In this document: in pieces, positions 44,959-53,235 of the stretch
Position numbering within the stretch: position 1 is the stretch's first letter
How the letters are laid out: each line of letters opens with the position of its first letter
Source: Candidatus Aquiluna sp. UB-MaderosW2red
Lineage (GTDB): Bacteria > Actinomycetota > Actinomycetes > Actinomycetales > Microbacteriaceae
Reading direction: 5' to 3'
DNA: 64,000 nucleotides
Assembly: GCF_900100865.1 (NCBI RefSeq)
Contig: NZ_LT627734.1
Location: forward strand, 682,001-746,000
Made by a program: the position numbers and the translations under genes
The notes under the pieces: generated by a model
What the model was told of the DNA's origin: nothing
Databases searched by the model: none
The model's input: only the letters and a program-made list of their open reading frames with translations

Positions 44959-46101
44959 ATGTCACAGATTACTAGGCGTAAAGCAACCGTATTCCCCTAT
45001 CGGGGCAAGTGGCGGGTGCAGTATGTGGACACTTTTGGGAGACAGCGCACCCAAACCGCGGAAACTCGTAAAGATGCTTACCTGCAGCTAGCTGAAATAG
45101 AAGGCCAGGTTCGTAAAGGGTTTCTAAACCTCACCCCAGAACAGATACCTAGCCTTGGTCAGTATCTGGACTACTGGCTGCAAAAGCGCGAACAAGAACT
45201 AAATCCAACAACCCATTGGTGCTACCAGTCTCACGTTGCCAATAATTTGAAGCCGCTGATGGGAAATTTGCGGCTAGATAGTGTTTCAGCCAGACAAATC
45301 CAGGACCTTTATAGCTACCTGTTAGAGGAGCGAGGGTTCAAAAGCGGCACAGTAAGGAAAGTGCACTCTATTTTGAGCTCAGCCTTCAAATTAGCCTTGA
45401 AACAAGGGCTAATTACCTATTCGCCACTTGCTGGCGTTTCCCAGCCAAAGTTTGAACAAAAGCAAATAGAAGTCTTCACAAAACAGGAGATGGAATGCCT
45501 CCTCAGGCATGCCTCTCAGAAGCCTTCAAAGCCCCATCTGAGGTGGTTACTCGCGCTTCGCTATGGATTGCGACAAGGGGAGGTTTTAGGTCTTAAGTTT
45601 GGCGATTTTGACCTTATTTCTAGGACTGTAAAAATCAACCGAACTGTCAATTCATTGCCTGGCAAAGGAGTGGTTGAACTGCCCCCAAAATCTAAGCACT
45701 CTCAAAGGACCATCCCGCTTGACGCGAAGGTAATTCAGCTAATTAGTCAAATACAAGACGGCAGCGGGTTTGTGTTTACTGCAGAAGATGGCTCAGCTTT
45801 GGAAGCAACAGTTGACCAGCGGCGATGGCGAGCATTATTGGTTGAATCTGGAGTTCGGCACCTGCCACTGCATTCAGCCAGGCACTCCGTTGCCACTCAT
45901 TTAGTTAATGGGGGAGTAAACCCTCGGATTGTGCAATTGCTGCTAGGGCATTCATCAGCTGCCTACACTCTGGCTACCTATGTCCACCCAAATACCCTAG
46001 ATATTGCTCACGCTCTGGGAATTGATAGCCCTGGTGTGGAAATACCAATGCTGTTAGCTGACAATAAGAGCGACATACGCCCGCCCAAGGGTGGAAATTG
46101 A
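44959..46101 (+). CDS. int: tyrosine recombinase/integrase of the element
   Basis: The 380-residue integrase has an N-terminal AP2-like arm-binding domain (residues 1-60, FPYRGKWRVQYVDTFGRQRT), a SAM-like core-binding domain (about 65-155), and the catalytic domain. All catalytic residues are visible: Arg205 (GLRQGEVLGL), Lys246 (KSKHSQRTIPL), His305 and Arg308 (LHSARHSVATHL), His331 (LLGHSS) and Tyr341 (ATYVHP). ATG follows GGAGG with good spacing. The gene lies 185 bp inside attL and reads into the element, the usual place for tRNA-targeting integrases. Confidence 0.95.
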   Translation: MSQITRRKATVFPYRGKWRVQYVDTFGRQRTQTAETRKDAYLQLAEIEGQVRKGFLNLTPEQIPSLGQYLDYWLQKREQELNPTTHWCYQSHVANNLKPLMGNLRLDSVSARQIQDLYSYLLEERGFKSGTVRKVHSILSSAFKLALKQGLITYSPLAGVSQPKFEQKQIEVFTKQEMECLLRHASQKPSKPHLRWLLALRYGLRQGEVLGLKFGDFDLISRTVKINRTVNSLPGKGVVELPPKSKHSQRTIPLDAKVIQLISQIQDGSGFVFTAEDGSALEATVDQRRWRALLVESGVRHLPLHSARHSVATHLVNGGVNPRIVQLLLGHSSAAYTLATYVHPNTLDIAHALGIDSPGVEIPMLLADNKSDIRPPKGGN

Positions 46102-46398
46102 TGCTCAGAGTCTACTAATAGCGCTGATTATTGAGGAAGGGCATAGGTGGCCTAGTAGCCGTTAACCGCAAAACCTAGGGGCCGATAAGGGGGTGCCACA
46201 CGCTGTTAGTAGATAAGAGAGGAGGCAGTAGCCAAGGCTCTGTCAAGGACAATTTTGGGCATAAGCAACTAGCGCTTGAGACGCCAGCCTTCACTTGATG
46301 CGCCTTGAGTAAAGCGACGCACTTTCAATGCATTGCGTGCATCAAAGGTCTCAGCTGGCTATGCTTTTGGTAAAGTTTTTTGGGGGCGGGGGGAGTAC
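46102..46398. other. about 300 bp without a gene after the integrase
   Basis: No credible coding frame is seen. The stretch has several short stop-rich segments and a purine-rich run (46380-46396) that is the ribosome site of the next gene. A segment GGCCGATAAGGGGGTGCC near 46180 resembles TGCCGATAAGCG near 53194 at the right end, but the match is short. Confidence 0.4.
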
Positions 46399-47772
46399 GT
46401 GAAAAACTGTATTGCATGCGACGAAGAAATTAAAAGCGCTGCGCTCCTGTGCAAGCACTGTGGGACGAAGCAGGACGACCCTAGCTACCTAGTTGCGGCT
46501 CAACCAGCTTTAGAAGAAGAAAACCAACCCAACAATCTTCAGTCAGTCAATGCTGATGAAGCGTCTGTGGGCCATGACCGTAAAGCTGAATCACCAACCA
46601 CAAATGATTCGCTTGATTTTTTCTGCCCAGATTGCCTCACGTGGCAATCTAAGTCCTGGAAATACTGTGATAACTGCGGCAATCTTATTTACGTTTCAAG
46701 CGTCCCCATTCCCGCTGCAAAAGACAATTCGGGTGATGATTCCTTACCTAGATTGGGCGAGGTTGGACCTTCAAGGTTTCCAAAGCGGCATCGCAAGGCG
46801 GGCTTGACAGTACTAGGGGTGATTGTTCTCATTGCCATAAGCGTCGCTGTTCTAAATCCATTCGGGCTACTTATCGCGGGCAGCGAGAATGCAGCTACCA
46901 ATGACGACGCTACCAAGACCAATTCTGAAGCGTCCTACGAGCTTTCGCCAGAGGAGATGCAAGCGGTCGCAGAAGAAAACAGCGAGCTTATTGATAGGGT
47001 GCTGAAATCCGCAATTGTCAAAATTACGGGTGACTATGTTGCTGGCGAGGGCTGTGCCGATGTTTGCTCGCGCATTTCTGTCAAGCTTGAATTTCGGTCG
47101 GATGAACTATACGAATTAAACAAGCTTTTTCTCGGGGGTCAATTCTCAGTTGTGGATTCCAGCGATAAAAGGGTGTTGCTTGAAGCGCCGATTCTTTCGC
47201 TGTCCACACTAAAAATCTTTGAAGAAGTTACCTTGGAGTCTTTTTATCTTCCTGGCGCTAATCTTGCCGCAAATATTCATATTGGCCCCTCCGATGAAAG
47301 AGACATTGATGCTTTTCTCAGCGCTAGTGCTCTCAGCATTAATGAGTTTGCTTTTTTGCAAGATTCGTCTTTGAGATTGGACAGTAGCAACAAGCTGCCA
47401 AGGTTGGCCAAGTTGGTGAGCAGTCTCATAACTAGTGGAATCTGTGAAAATTCAACCATTGAGGTTTATGAGAGTGAGACTTGGTGCACGGGTGACTTGG
47501 GTGGAGAATCCTACACGCTCATAGTCGCAAATACAGGGGAGAGTATTACTGGCCAAATTGCTTATGCGGCTGACTCGCCTGAGCAACTTGTGTTTGTGGG
47601 AAGCGGCTGGTCTTTCATAGCAGGGGGAATGACTTTATCTCCCAGAATTTTGTACGAAGTTGAAAAGATGGGAACCTTCGTGGTCTTGGGTGGACTATCC
47701 CTCTGCCCTGCACTCGGGGCGACTGAAGATATGCCGATGGAGACATGCTTTACGCATGCGATGAGCAATTAG
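46399..47772 (+). CDS. zinc-ribbon membrane protein with large extracellular part
   Basis: The start is set at GTG 46399, after a strong GGGGGAG, because the first zinc ribbon then begins at once (NCIACDEEIKSAALLCKHCG); an ATG at 46333 has no such site. The 457-residue protein has a second ribbon (CPDCLTWQSKSWKYCDNCG, about 80-100), a membrane segment (GLTVLGVIVLIAISVAVLN, about 135-155), then about 300 extracellular residues with four or more cysteines (GEGCADVCSR, GICENSTIE, ETWCTGDLG). The topology, cytosolic zinc ribbon, single helix, large outer domain, recalls TcaA-type sensors, but I cannot assign a family. It is element cargo. Confidence 0.65.
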   Translation: MKNCIACDEEIKSAALLCKHCGTKQDDPSYLVAAQPALEEENQPNNLQSVNADEASVGHDRKAESPTTNDSLDFFCPDCLTWQSKSWKYCDNCGNLIYVSSVPIPAAKDNSGDDSLPRLGEVGPSRFPKRHRKAGLTVLGVIVLIAISVAVLNPFGLLIAGSENAATNDDATKTNSEASYELSPEEMQAVAEENSELIDRVLKSAIVKITGDYVAGEGCADVCSRISVKLEFRSDELYELNKLFLGGQFSVVDSSDKRVLLEAPILSLSTLKIFEEVTLESFYLPGANLAANIHIGPSDERDIDAFLSASALSINEFAFLQDSSLRLDSSNKLPRLAKLVSSLITSGICENSTIEVYESETWCTGDLGGESYTLIVANTGESITGQIAYAADSPEQLVFVGSGWSFIAGGMTLSPRILYEVEKMGTFVVLGGLSLCPALGATEDMPMETCFTHAMSN

Positions 47773-47790
47773 GGCGAGGACTGGGGGCAC

Positions 47791-48243
47791 ATGATGAGGT
47801 GTGAATTTTGCAATTCACCTGCAAGTGAAGCTGCACGTTACTGCAGAGATTGCGGCGCCTCTCTTCGTGATGCAAAGAGAGCATCTGCCATCAAAGCTGC
47901 TTCCCCAATAAAAGCGAGCAATACGTCGTCTGCGAGCCTTGCAGGTAAGTCACCCTCGTTCTGGATTTCAATTTTAGGCTTCGGCGCAATCCTAGTGATT
48001 TTGGCAGGTGGTCTTATGAGTAACGACAGCGGCGGGAATGGCGGCAGTCAAGCGCCGACGTCTGCCTTCTACGACGCAGGTTACAATTTTGGTCGCAATA
48101 ATATTGGTAGAAATACGGACCGACAAAGTGCCTACAATCAATGCAATGGTATGGCCAACACGGTGAAATTCAACAATCCAAGTGCAACAAATTCAGAGCT
48201 AACAGATTGGGTCAGGGGCTGCATGGCCTACGTGGCGAACTAG
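47791..48243 (+). CDS. small zinc-ribbon membrane protein
   Basis: The 150-residue protein has one zinc ribbon (CEFCNSPASEAARYCRDCG, residues 4-23), a Ser/Ala/Lys linker, one membrane segment (FWISILGFGAILVILAGGLM) and an outer tail with YDAGYNFGRNNIGRNT and two cysteines (CNGMANT, GCMAYVAN). Tails of the type YxxGYxFG...C...GC occur in several uncharacterised actinobacterial membrane proteins. It follows the larger zinc-ribbon gene by 18 bp and is probably co-transcribed. ATG is preceded by GGGGG. Confidence 0.65.
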   Translation: MMRCEFCNSPASEAARYCRDCGASLRDAKRASAIKAASPIKASNTSSASLAGKSPSFWISILGFGAILVILAGGLMSNDSGGNGGSQAPTSAFYDAGYNFGRNNIGRNTDRQSAYNQCNGMANTVKFNNPSATNSELTDWVRGCMAYVAN

Positions 48244-48669
48244 TAACATTGACACAAAAGTGAAACGAAAAAATTGCAATAAAGCCTGCCAATAATTTGA
48301 CCCTTGCCCCATGATTCTCTTTGGCCATCCAGTTATGAAAACTTTCTGTGTTGTTTGCGAGCTGCGGTAGGTAGAAGTGGTAGCTCATGCACTAGTGGTT
48401 ACTCATTGGCCTAATAGGTGTGCTTAAGAGGCTGAAATCGCCAGTAGCGAACAGGCTGTGTCTCGGGCGTTTCTTCTCAGGGTGCCTGGCAGTATAGGAG
48501 TATCCCTTCAAGGGCAGTGGAGTAGTAAGAGTAGTTGCCTTGCAGGCTTGTGGGAATGGCACTGAAGACCGTCTAAGCCAGTGACGGATGGGTGTGCAAA
48601 GTCGGCCTAGAGAATCTGGGGCATCAGCCAGCCCTATGAAGTCGTCGCAAATCAATTCAAAGCGTTGCT
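48244..48669. other. non-coding stretch upstream of the replication gene
   Basis: No convincing coding frame is present. Short open frames on both strands overlap one another and lack ribosome sites. The region directly precedes the rolling-circle Rep gene, where such elements often keep their double-strand origin, but I cannot point to a nick site. An inverted pair GGAGTATCCCTTCAAGGG-like sequence lies near 48495-48515. Confidence 0.4.
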
Positions 48670-49626
48670 TTGGGTGGTTTGCGGCACTCAAAGCACCAGT
48701 TCCTAAGGTGCGACAAATTGACACGTTCTTCCAGCGAATCAAAAGCGGGCAAAGAGCAAAAGAGTATTTACTTATCTACTTCCACTTCTCCTACCTCCAA
48801 TGCTGCACTAGCAAAAAAAGAGATAGAGAGTCTCAGAATTGCTATGTGTTCCTTTACTTCTATTAGGGGAGTGACTAGTTGCGGTATGAAACTCCTTCTC
48901 GTCAAGGTATCTCTCGGTAAACGCGAAGTTGTTGAAGTAACTGACCATTGCAAGAACAAGCATGTTTGTCCATCATGCATGAATTACCAGTACTGGAAAT
49001 TCGGAAAGCGACTTGGGGTAGCAATTGGTTCTTGGCTTGACCTTGGAGGGGCAGTCTTCACGCAGACACTAACTCTTCCCAACAGAAACAAGAAACTCAT
49101 TTATAAGCACGAAGACCTAGCACGAGTATGGACAGCGATGGGGAAGACAAAGAGGTACTCCTCCCTCAAACGAAAATCCGGCATGAAACAGAGCTTGAGG
49201 GTTCTGGAGGATGTTCTTGGCATCAAATATTCATTTCCCCACTTCCATTTGACTTGGTTTTTTCAAGAGCGGCTACAAATCCAGGAAATGGAGGCTTTTT
49301 CCAGAGAAGTTGCCCAGCTTTGGCAGCTTTCGGCCGATAAATGCGGAGTTCGTGGAGTTCAATCAGTGCAACAGTGGTCAGGCCCTATACAGAGTTCAAT
49401 AACTGGATACTGCAACTACCTTTTCAAGCACGGGTACTTTGACCTGAATTTCCAACCCAAGGACCCAGGTAATTCAAATAGGGGGCTAAAGCCACTTGAC
49501 TACCTAAGGGTTCTAGTGGCCACTGGGGATTATGAGATGCTCAAGACTTGGTTAGATTACGAACAGGCGACCTCGCATCGCCACAGAATCCAGCCATCAA
49601 AAGGATTCCAATGGGGGAAAGAATAG
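48670..49626 (+). CDS. rolling-circle replication initiator (Rep_1-like, HUH)
   Basis: The frame encodes up to 318 residues. It shows the cysteine pattern of pIJ101/pUB110-type Rep proteins: SCG (Cys71), then HCKNKHVCPSC (Cys94, Cys100, Cys103). The HUH-type metal motif is FPHFHLTWF (His191 and His193), and GYCNYLFKHG (Tyr247/Tyr250) is the probable nicking tyrosine region. The true start is unclear; the first 58 residues look non-conserved and an ATG at 48844 would still keep Cys71. Such proteins nick one strand and start rolling-circle replication. Here the gene sits in an element with an integrase, so the element probably replicates when excised. Confidence 0.8.
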   Translation: MGGLRHSKHQFLRCDKLTRSSSESKAGKEQKSIYLSTSTSPTSNAALAKKEIESLRIAMCSFTSIRGVTSCGMKLLLVKVSLGKREVVEVTDHCKNKHVCPSCMNYQYWKFGKRLGVAIGSWLDLGGAVFTQTLTLPNRNKKLIYKHEDLARVWTAMGKTKRYSSLKRKSGMKQSLRVLEDVLGIKYSFPHFHLTWFFQERLQIQEMEAFSREVAQLWQLSADKCGVRGVQSVQQWSGPIQSSITGYCNYLFKHGYFDLNFQPKDPGNSNRGLKPLDYLRVLVATGDYEMLKTWLDYEQATSHRHRIQPSKGFQWGKE

Positions 49627-49924
49627 CCACTCACTGACCGTCACCTTTCTTCCGTGGACAACAGCCTCAAGGTAAAACTGTTGAAAATAGCCTCTTGAGA
49701 TATCCGATACCTGCTCTCCACATGGGATGCCCAAACTACTCAAGTCATGTCAGCAAAATTAGTGGCGGCTTTGCACCGCCAGGCGATTAACTATTGTGGC
49801 CAGATTCGGGAAAAGTGCTGGCCCAGCCTGCAATCAGCCGCTACTGATTGCGGGCACTCTGTCAATTGCCAAAGTTGTCATTCTCTGGCTTCTGTATTAC
49901 GATCTAACAATTGATTGGGGAATC
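49627..49924. other. about 300 bp without a gene after the replication gene
   Basis: A small hairpin lies at 49763-49781 (TGGCGG/CCGCCA around CTTTGCA). There is no following U-tract. An open frame runs through the right half in frame with the next gene but lacks a ribosome site. The hairpin could belong to a replication origin; nothing else supports this. Confidence 0.4.
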
Positions 49925-50758
49925 ATGAAAAAACTGGCAGTTTTATTAGTTGCTGCATTATTTTTGGCTGGCTGTACAGACCAAGGAAGCGATGGCTCTT
50001 CTCCATCTGCTTCTCAAAATGCGAATGCCGAAAGCCCCGAGAGTACCCCAGCTCCCAGCTCAAGCCAACAACTGGACCAACCCGAACCTGAAACCGAAGT
50101 ATTTGACAGCTTAGGTGCAGCAAATGTGGTCCTTGATAGCTTGAATGCCAACAGCAGCTTTACCTGGGGCGCACAAGGAGAAGATGACTACGAAGGCGCT
50201 CCAGTCCTAATCGCCACGCCTGAAGGGGTCTTTTCAGAAGCTAAAGAGGGGTGCATAGTTCTTGCCTGGGACTCGGTTGATTATGACTATCAGGAACGTC
50301 TCGCCCTCTGGGAGGGCACAACCGACTTACCTGGGCAAGCAGTTTGGATGGGAGCTTCAGAAGGTCTACTCGTTGAACTTCGTGCTTTCAGCCCCGAGGC
50401 TGAGTGTTATTTAGATGCCAAGGAGGCTCTGGGTTGGGACCCTGAACTTAGTCCTAGTTTTATTTTTCCAGAAGCAATTTCTGATGGGGGTTCCTCCCAG
50501 CAAAACAACACTCAGCCGACACCTGAGATGGTGAAGATGCCAAACCTGATTAATTCCACTGAGTACGACGCCACGACGTGGCTGCGGAACAACGGTTATA
50601 AATTTAGCGTTTCAGCCAACTATGGATTTAATCCTAAGCTCTCACTTTGCATTGGCGGTAAGGGGCTCGTGACTGGCCAAACGCCAAGAGCAGGTTCTGA
50701 GGTTAAGAACCAAGCTGGAACAAGCGTGAGGTTGAATGTTGATTGCGAGTGGCGCTAG
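49925..50758 (+). CDS. lipoprotein with C-terminal PASTA-like domain
   Basis: The ATG at 49925 follows TGGGGAATC and gives a 277-residue lipoprotein with lipobox LFLAGC (Cys17). A Ser/Pro/Gln linker follows (about 20-60), then a middle domain with two cysteines (EGCIVLAWD and ECYLDAKEAL). The last 75 residues are PASTA-like: VKMPNLINSTEYDATTWLRN, then GLVTGQTPRAGSEV and VRLNVDC. PASTA domains bind peptidoglycan or beta-lactams. This is element cargo and is probably cell-surface; its purpose is unknown. Confidence 0.7.
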   Translation: MKKLAVLLVAALFLAGCTDQGSDGSSPSASQNANAESPESTPAPSSSQQLDQPEPETEVFDSLGAANVVLDSLNANSSFTWGAQGEDDYEGAPVLIATPEGVFSEAKEGCIVLAWDSVDYDYQERLALWEGTTDLPGQAVWMGASEGLLVELRAFSPEAECYLDAKEALGWDPELSPSFIFPEAISDGGSSQQNNTQPTPEMVKMPNLINSTEYDATTWLRNNGYKFSVSANYGFNPKLSLCIGGKGLVTGQTPRAGSEVKNQAGTSVRLNVDCEWR

Positions 50759-50807
50759 GGGGCTCGGCAGAACAGTGTTAGACCATGGCAAAGGAAAGGC
50801 TGAGTGA

Positions 50808-51260
50808 ATGGCAATAAAAAAGAAATACGAAGACCTGATAACCGTTGGTGGGCCTGCAAGTTCCAACTTGGAAAATTCAATTCTCACCCTTAACAAGGCT
50901 GGATTCAAAAAAGTCTCACAGAGGGCCCCTCTAATGAGAGTGACTGGGGACTGGAAACCGATGATTGGGACCTTACATGGTGACATCACCCTTGACTTCG
51001 CAGAGTTAGAGGGCAACACCAAAATCACCATCACTGTGGTGGCTGCTGTAGACAATGCTTATGCACTCATCAGTAGCCCTGGAGAACGGATAAAGAATAA
51101 ATTCCTTGAGGAGTTTGGGAAAATTTCACTGGAGCCTAGTTCTCAGGTAAAACCAGACGTTACTGCAAGGTTGGCCGAATTGGAAGAGCTTAGAACTAAT
51201 GGCGTAATTTCAGATGAAGAGTACTCTCAGGCCCGAATCAACATAATTTCTCGCAATTAA
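50808..51260 (+). CDS. SHOCT-domain protein
   Basis: The 150-residue cytosolic protein has a beta-rich N-terminal domain (TGDWKPMIGTLHGDITLDFA and ITITVVAAVDNAYALISSPG) and a C-terminal SHOCT motif (RLAELEELRTNGVISDEEYS). SHOCT is a short oligomerisation-type tail found in many unrelated proteins. The function is unknown. It is cargo of the element, 49 bp after the PASTA lipoprotein. Confidence 0.7.
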   Translation: MAIKKKYEDLITVGGPASSNLENSILTLNKAGFKKVSQRAPLMRVTGDWKPMIGTLHGDITLDFAELEGNTKITITVVAAVDNAYALISSPGERIKNKFLEEFGKISLEPSSQVKPDVTARLAELEELRTNGVISDEEYSQARINIISRN

Positions 51261-51435
51261 AGGTTTTAGCCTTTTCTGTAAATTCGGGCGAGACCAAGCC
51301 TTTTCCGACTTGCGAAGCGAACAGTTCAGTAAGGAAATTTGCAAACGTCTTTAGTGACTGATGCACTCTAAAAAAAGCTTTGAATAACTGAGCCGCTTTA
51401 GCGATGCATTCAGAACAGCGTTGAGCTCTTCTTCA

Positions 51436-52404
51436 TTAGCCCAGGTCAGATTCATCAATCAGGAATGTGACCGAGCTTCCGAAGAAGTCGTGCTTATAGG
51501 TGAACTCGTAGAATGAGAGGGCTGGGACGTCAAAGGCGACTTCTCCTCTTAGCTTTGAGCCTGCGGGGATGGAACCATCAAGGTCACCTTTCACATCGGC
51601 AAAGTAACCAACGCTGTACTGATAAAGGTCTGAGCCTTTAAGGTCAAAACTAGCTAGCGATGAGACACTTGCTTCCTCATCGGAAGTGTTCTCAATTGTC
51701 ATGTCCAGAATTAAGTAAAAGTCATTATCAGGTCCGCTGAACGAGTCCTCCTCGGAGGACCTAACCGAGTTGAGCGTGATGGTAAAGCCAGGTCCTTCAG
51801 CAGTATCCCCGACTCCCAACCCCACGCTTGAGTTGCTCTCTTCTGGGGCAGCTGACGAGGCTATATTCAGGTCGGATGCGGCAATTCGGAAAGTAATTGA
51901 ATCTGCGAATAAGTCATGAGAGTAGAGAAGAGAGTAGAACTCTAATTCGGGCACATCAAATGCTATTTCCCCTCGCAATTTTGACCCTGGTGCAATTTCG
52001 CCTTCAAGCCCACCTTTGGTGTCTGCGAAATAATCTTGGTCATACATGTAGTCGTCAGAACCTTGAAGCTCAAAACCGAAGATGCTACTGACGCTGTGTG
52101 AGTCATTGCCCGTGTTCTCAATAGTCATGTCAATTAGGAGAATGAAGTCATTGTCTGGCTCTGAAAATCCTGACTCTACTGTCGTGCGAACAGAGTTGAT
52201 TATTACCGTGTGGTCGCTGGCCACGTAAAGCTCCCCAACTGCCCAAGGTCCATTGCCCTGGGAGGTTGATTCTTGTTGACTACTTGATTCACTGGCGGCA
52301 CTATTGGCTGCATCCTCAGGCTCATTTGCCCCCGATTCGCTGGAGACCACGCAACCTGACAGAGTCAGGAGCATCGCGGCTCCAAGTGCTAGATATTTCC
52401 CCAA
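51436..52404 (-). CDS. lipoprotein with tandem DUF4352-like domains
   Basis: The 322-residue lipoprotein has lipobox LTLSGC (Cys18), an acidic Ser/Glu/Asn linker, then two DUF4352-like (telokin-like) beta domains. The halves are clear paralogs: GFSEPDNDFILLIDMTIENT against SFSGPDNDFYLILDMTIENT, and PGSKLRGEIAFDVPELEFYS against PAGSKLRGEVAFDVPALSFY. The protein arose by internal duplication. DUF4352 lipoproteins are common on actinobacterial and firmicute surfaces and their ligands are largely unknown. It is the only cargo gene on the minus strand, between convergent and divergent neighbours. Confidence 0.75.
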   Translation of the reverse strand: MGKYLALGAAMLLTLSGCVVSSESGANEPEDAANSAASESSSQQESTSQGNGPWAVGELYVASDHTVIINSVRTTVESGFSEPDNDFILLIDMTIENTGNDSHSVSSIFGFELQGSDDYMYDQDYFADTKGGLEGEIAPGSKLRGEIAFDVPELEFYSLLYSHDLFADSITFRIAASDLNIASSAAPEESNSSVGLGVGDTAEGPGFTITLNSVRSSEEDSFSGPDNDFYLILDMTIENTSDEEASVSSLASFDLKGSDLYQYSVGYFADVKGDLDGSIPAGSKLRGEVAFDVPALSFYEFTYKHDFFGSSVTFLIDESDLG

Positions 52405-52501
52405 TTGATTCTCCCCCTTGTTTTATCAATTACCGTTAATATACAAACGGGGGGCCACGAGGTCAACCAGAGCAATTAAACATTTAGGGGGCTTCAAAAT
52501 T

Positions 52502-52858
52502 ATGAAGACAAGACCAATTATTTCTGTAATCACAATGCTGCTTGGCTTGGGATATGCGATTCTAGTTACTACCTCAACAGGCTCAGCATTTGGCGACGCT
52601 GCAGCTGAAGGTGATGCCGAGGCAATCGGAGCAGGTCTGGGCGTTGCACTGCTGTTGCCACACATCCTGTTGACATGGCTTGCGGTAGTTTTCAACATAC
52701 TGGGCTACTTCACCAGAGTTCCTGGGTTCACATTGACTGCAGCCATTATTTACACAGTTGCAGCTTTCCTGGGCTTCTTCAACATCATTTTCCTCATCCC
52801 AATCGTGATTCTTGCCTTCATCTCTTGGGTGCAAGAGAAAAAGCGCAAAACTTCATAG
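52502..52858 (+). CDS. small membrane protein with three helices
   Basis: The ATG at 52502, after AGGGGG, gives 118 residues with three or four membrane segments (ISVITMLLGLGYAILV, GVALLLPHILLTWLAVVFNI, FTLTAAIIYTVAAFLGFF, and FLIPIVILAFISWV) and a basic tail KKRKTS. I do not recognise a family. A rho-independent terminator follows at once, so it is the last cargo gene. It is divergent from the DUF4352 lipoprotein. Confidence 0.65.
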   Translation: MKTRPIISVITMLLGLGYAILVTTSTGSAFGDAAAEGDAEAIGAGLGVALLLPHILLTWLAVVFNILGYFTRVPGFTLTAAIIYTVAAFLGFFNIIFLIPIVILAFISWVQEKKRKTS

Positions 52859-52867
52859 AGTTGAGAC

Positions 52868-52902
52868 AAAGCGGGCTTGGCATACAGCTGAGCCCGCTTT
52901 TT
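52868..52902 (+). terminator. rho-independent terminator after the last cargo gene
   Basis: Arms 52868-52877 (AAAGCGGGCT) and 52891-52900 (AGCCCGCTTT) form a 10-bp stem, followed by a short run of T. Confidence 0.85.
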
Positions 52903-53235
52903 CATGCCCACAACTTTTTCCATTTATCAATTCTGTTGGTATCGCAGACTGGGGGCGACCCAGGAGTCCTGCTCACCCCTTTTTGAGCGGGCTACCCCTA
53001 AAACGCCCCTGCAGCCAGGCTGCTTTGTCTTCAAATTGTGGTAGCAGCTGGTAGCAGGGTTTGTCTTTGGGGTGCATTAATGTAGAAGGTAACAACTAAA
53101 CATGGGGACACTGCACGCGGCGCTCGCTGCGACGTAAGAGGGGGTCATAGGGGGAGAATCCCCCTAAATCCAAGGGAAATGCTTACAACTAGGTGCCGAT
53201 AAGCGATTATCCATTAGGCTATGGCGGGGCTAAAA
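52903..53235. other. right-end recombination region of the element
   Basis: About 330 bp hold no gene. The stretch contains the right arm-type double repeat (53040-53057), the inverted GGGGACACTGC (53104-53114) that matches 44927-44937 on the other strand, and a weak promoter-like pair (TTACAA at 53184, TTATCC at 53207) before the intact tRNA. The 53126-53165 part is rich in runs of G and C. Confidence 0.6.
53040..53057 (+). repeat. right arm-type site (GGTAGCAG x2)
   Basis: Identical to 44883-44900 and in the same orientation. Lies about 180 bp inside the right att copy. Confidence 0.7.

Noticed and set aside
46399-47772. Calling the large zinc-ribbon protein TcaA
   Set aside because: Topology is similar, but I see no TcaA-specific repeat, and the outer domain is cysteine-rich and unlike the ones I know.
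48392-48866. Short frames on both strands before the Rep gene
   Set aside because: They overlap one another, carry no known motifs and no ribosome site; the region is more likely non-coding or origin DNA.
49692-49704. CTTGAGATATC as a rolling-circle nick site
   Set aside because: It only loosely resembles the CTTGATA type of pC194/pUB110 origins, is not in a clear hairpin loop and lies downstream of rep.
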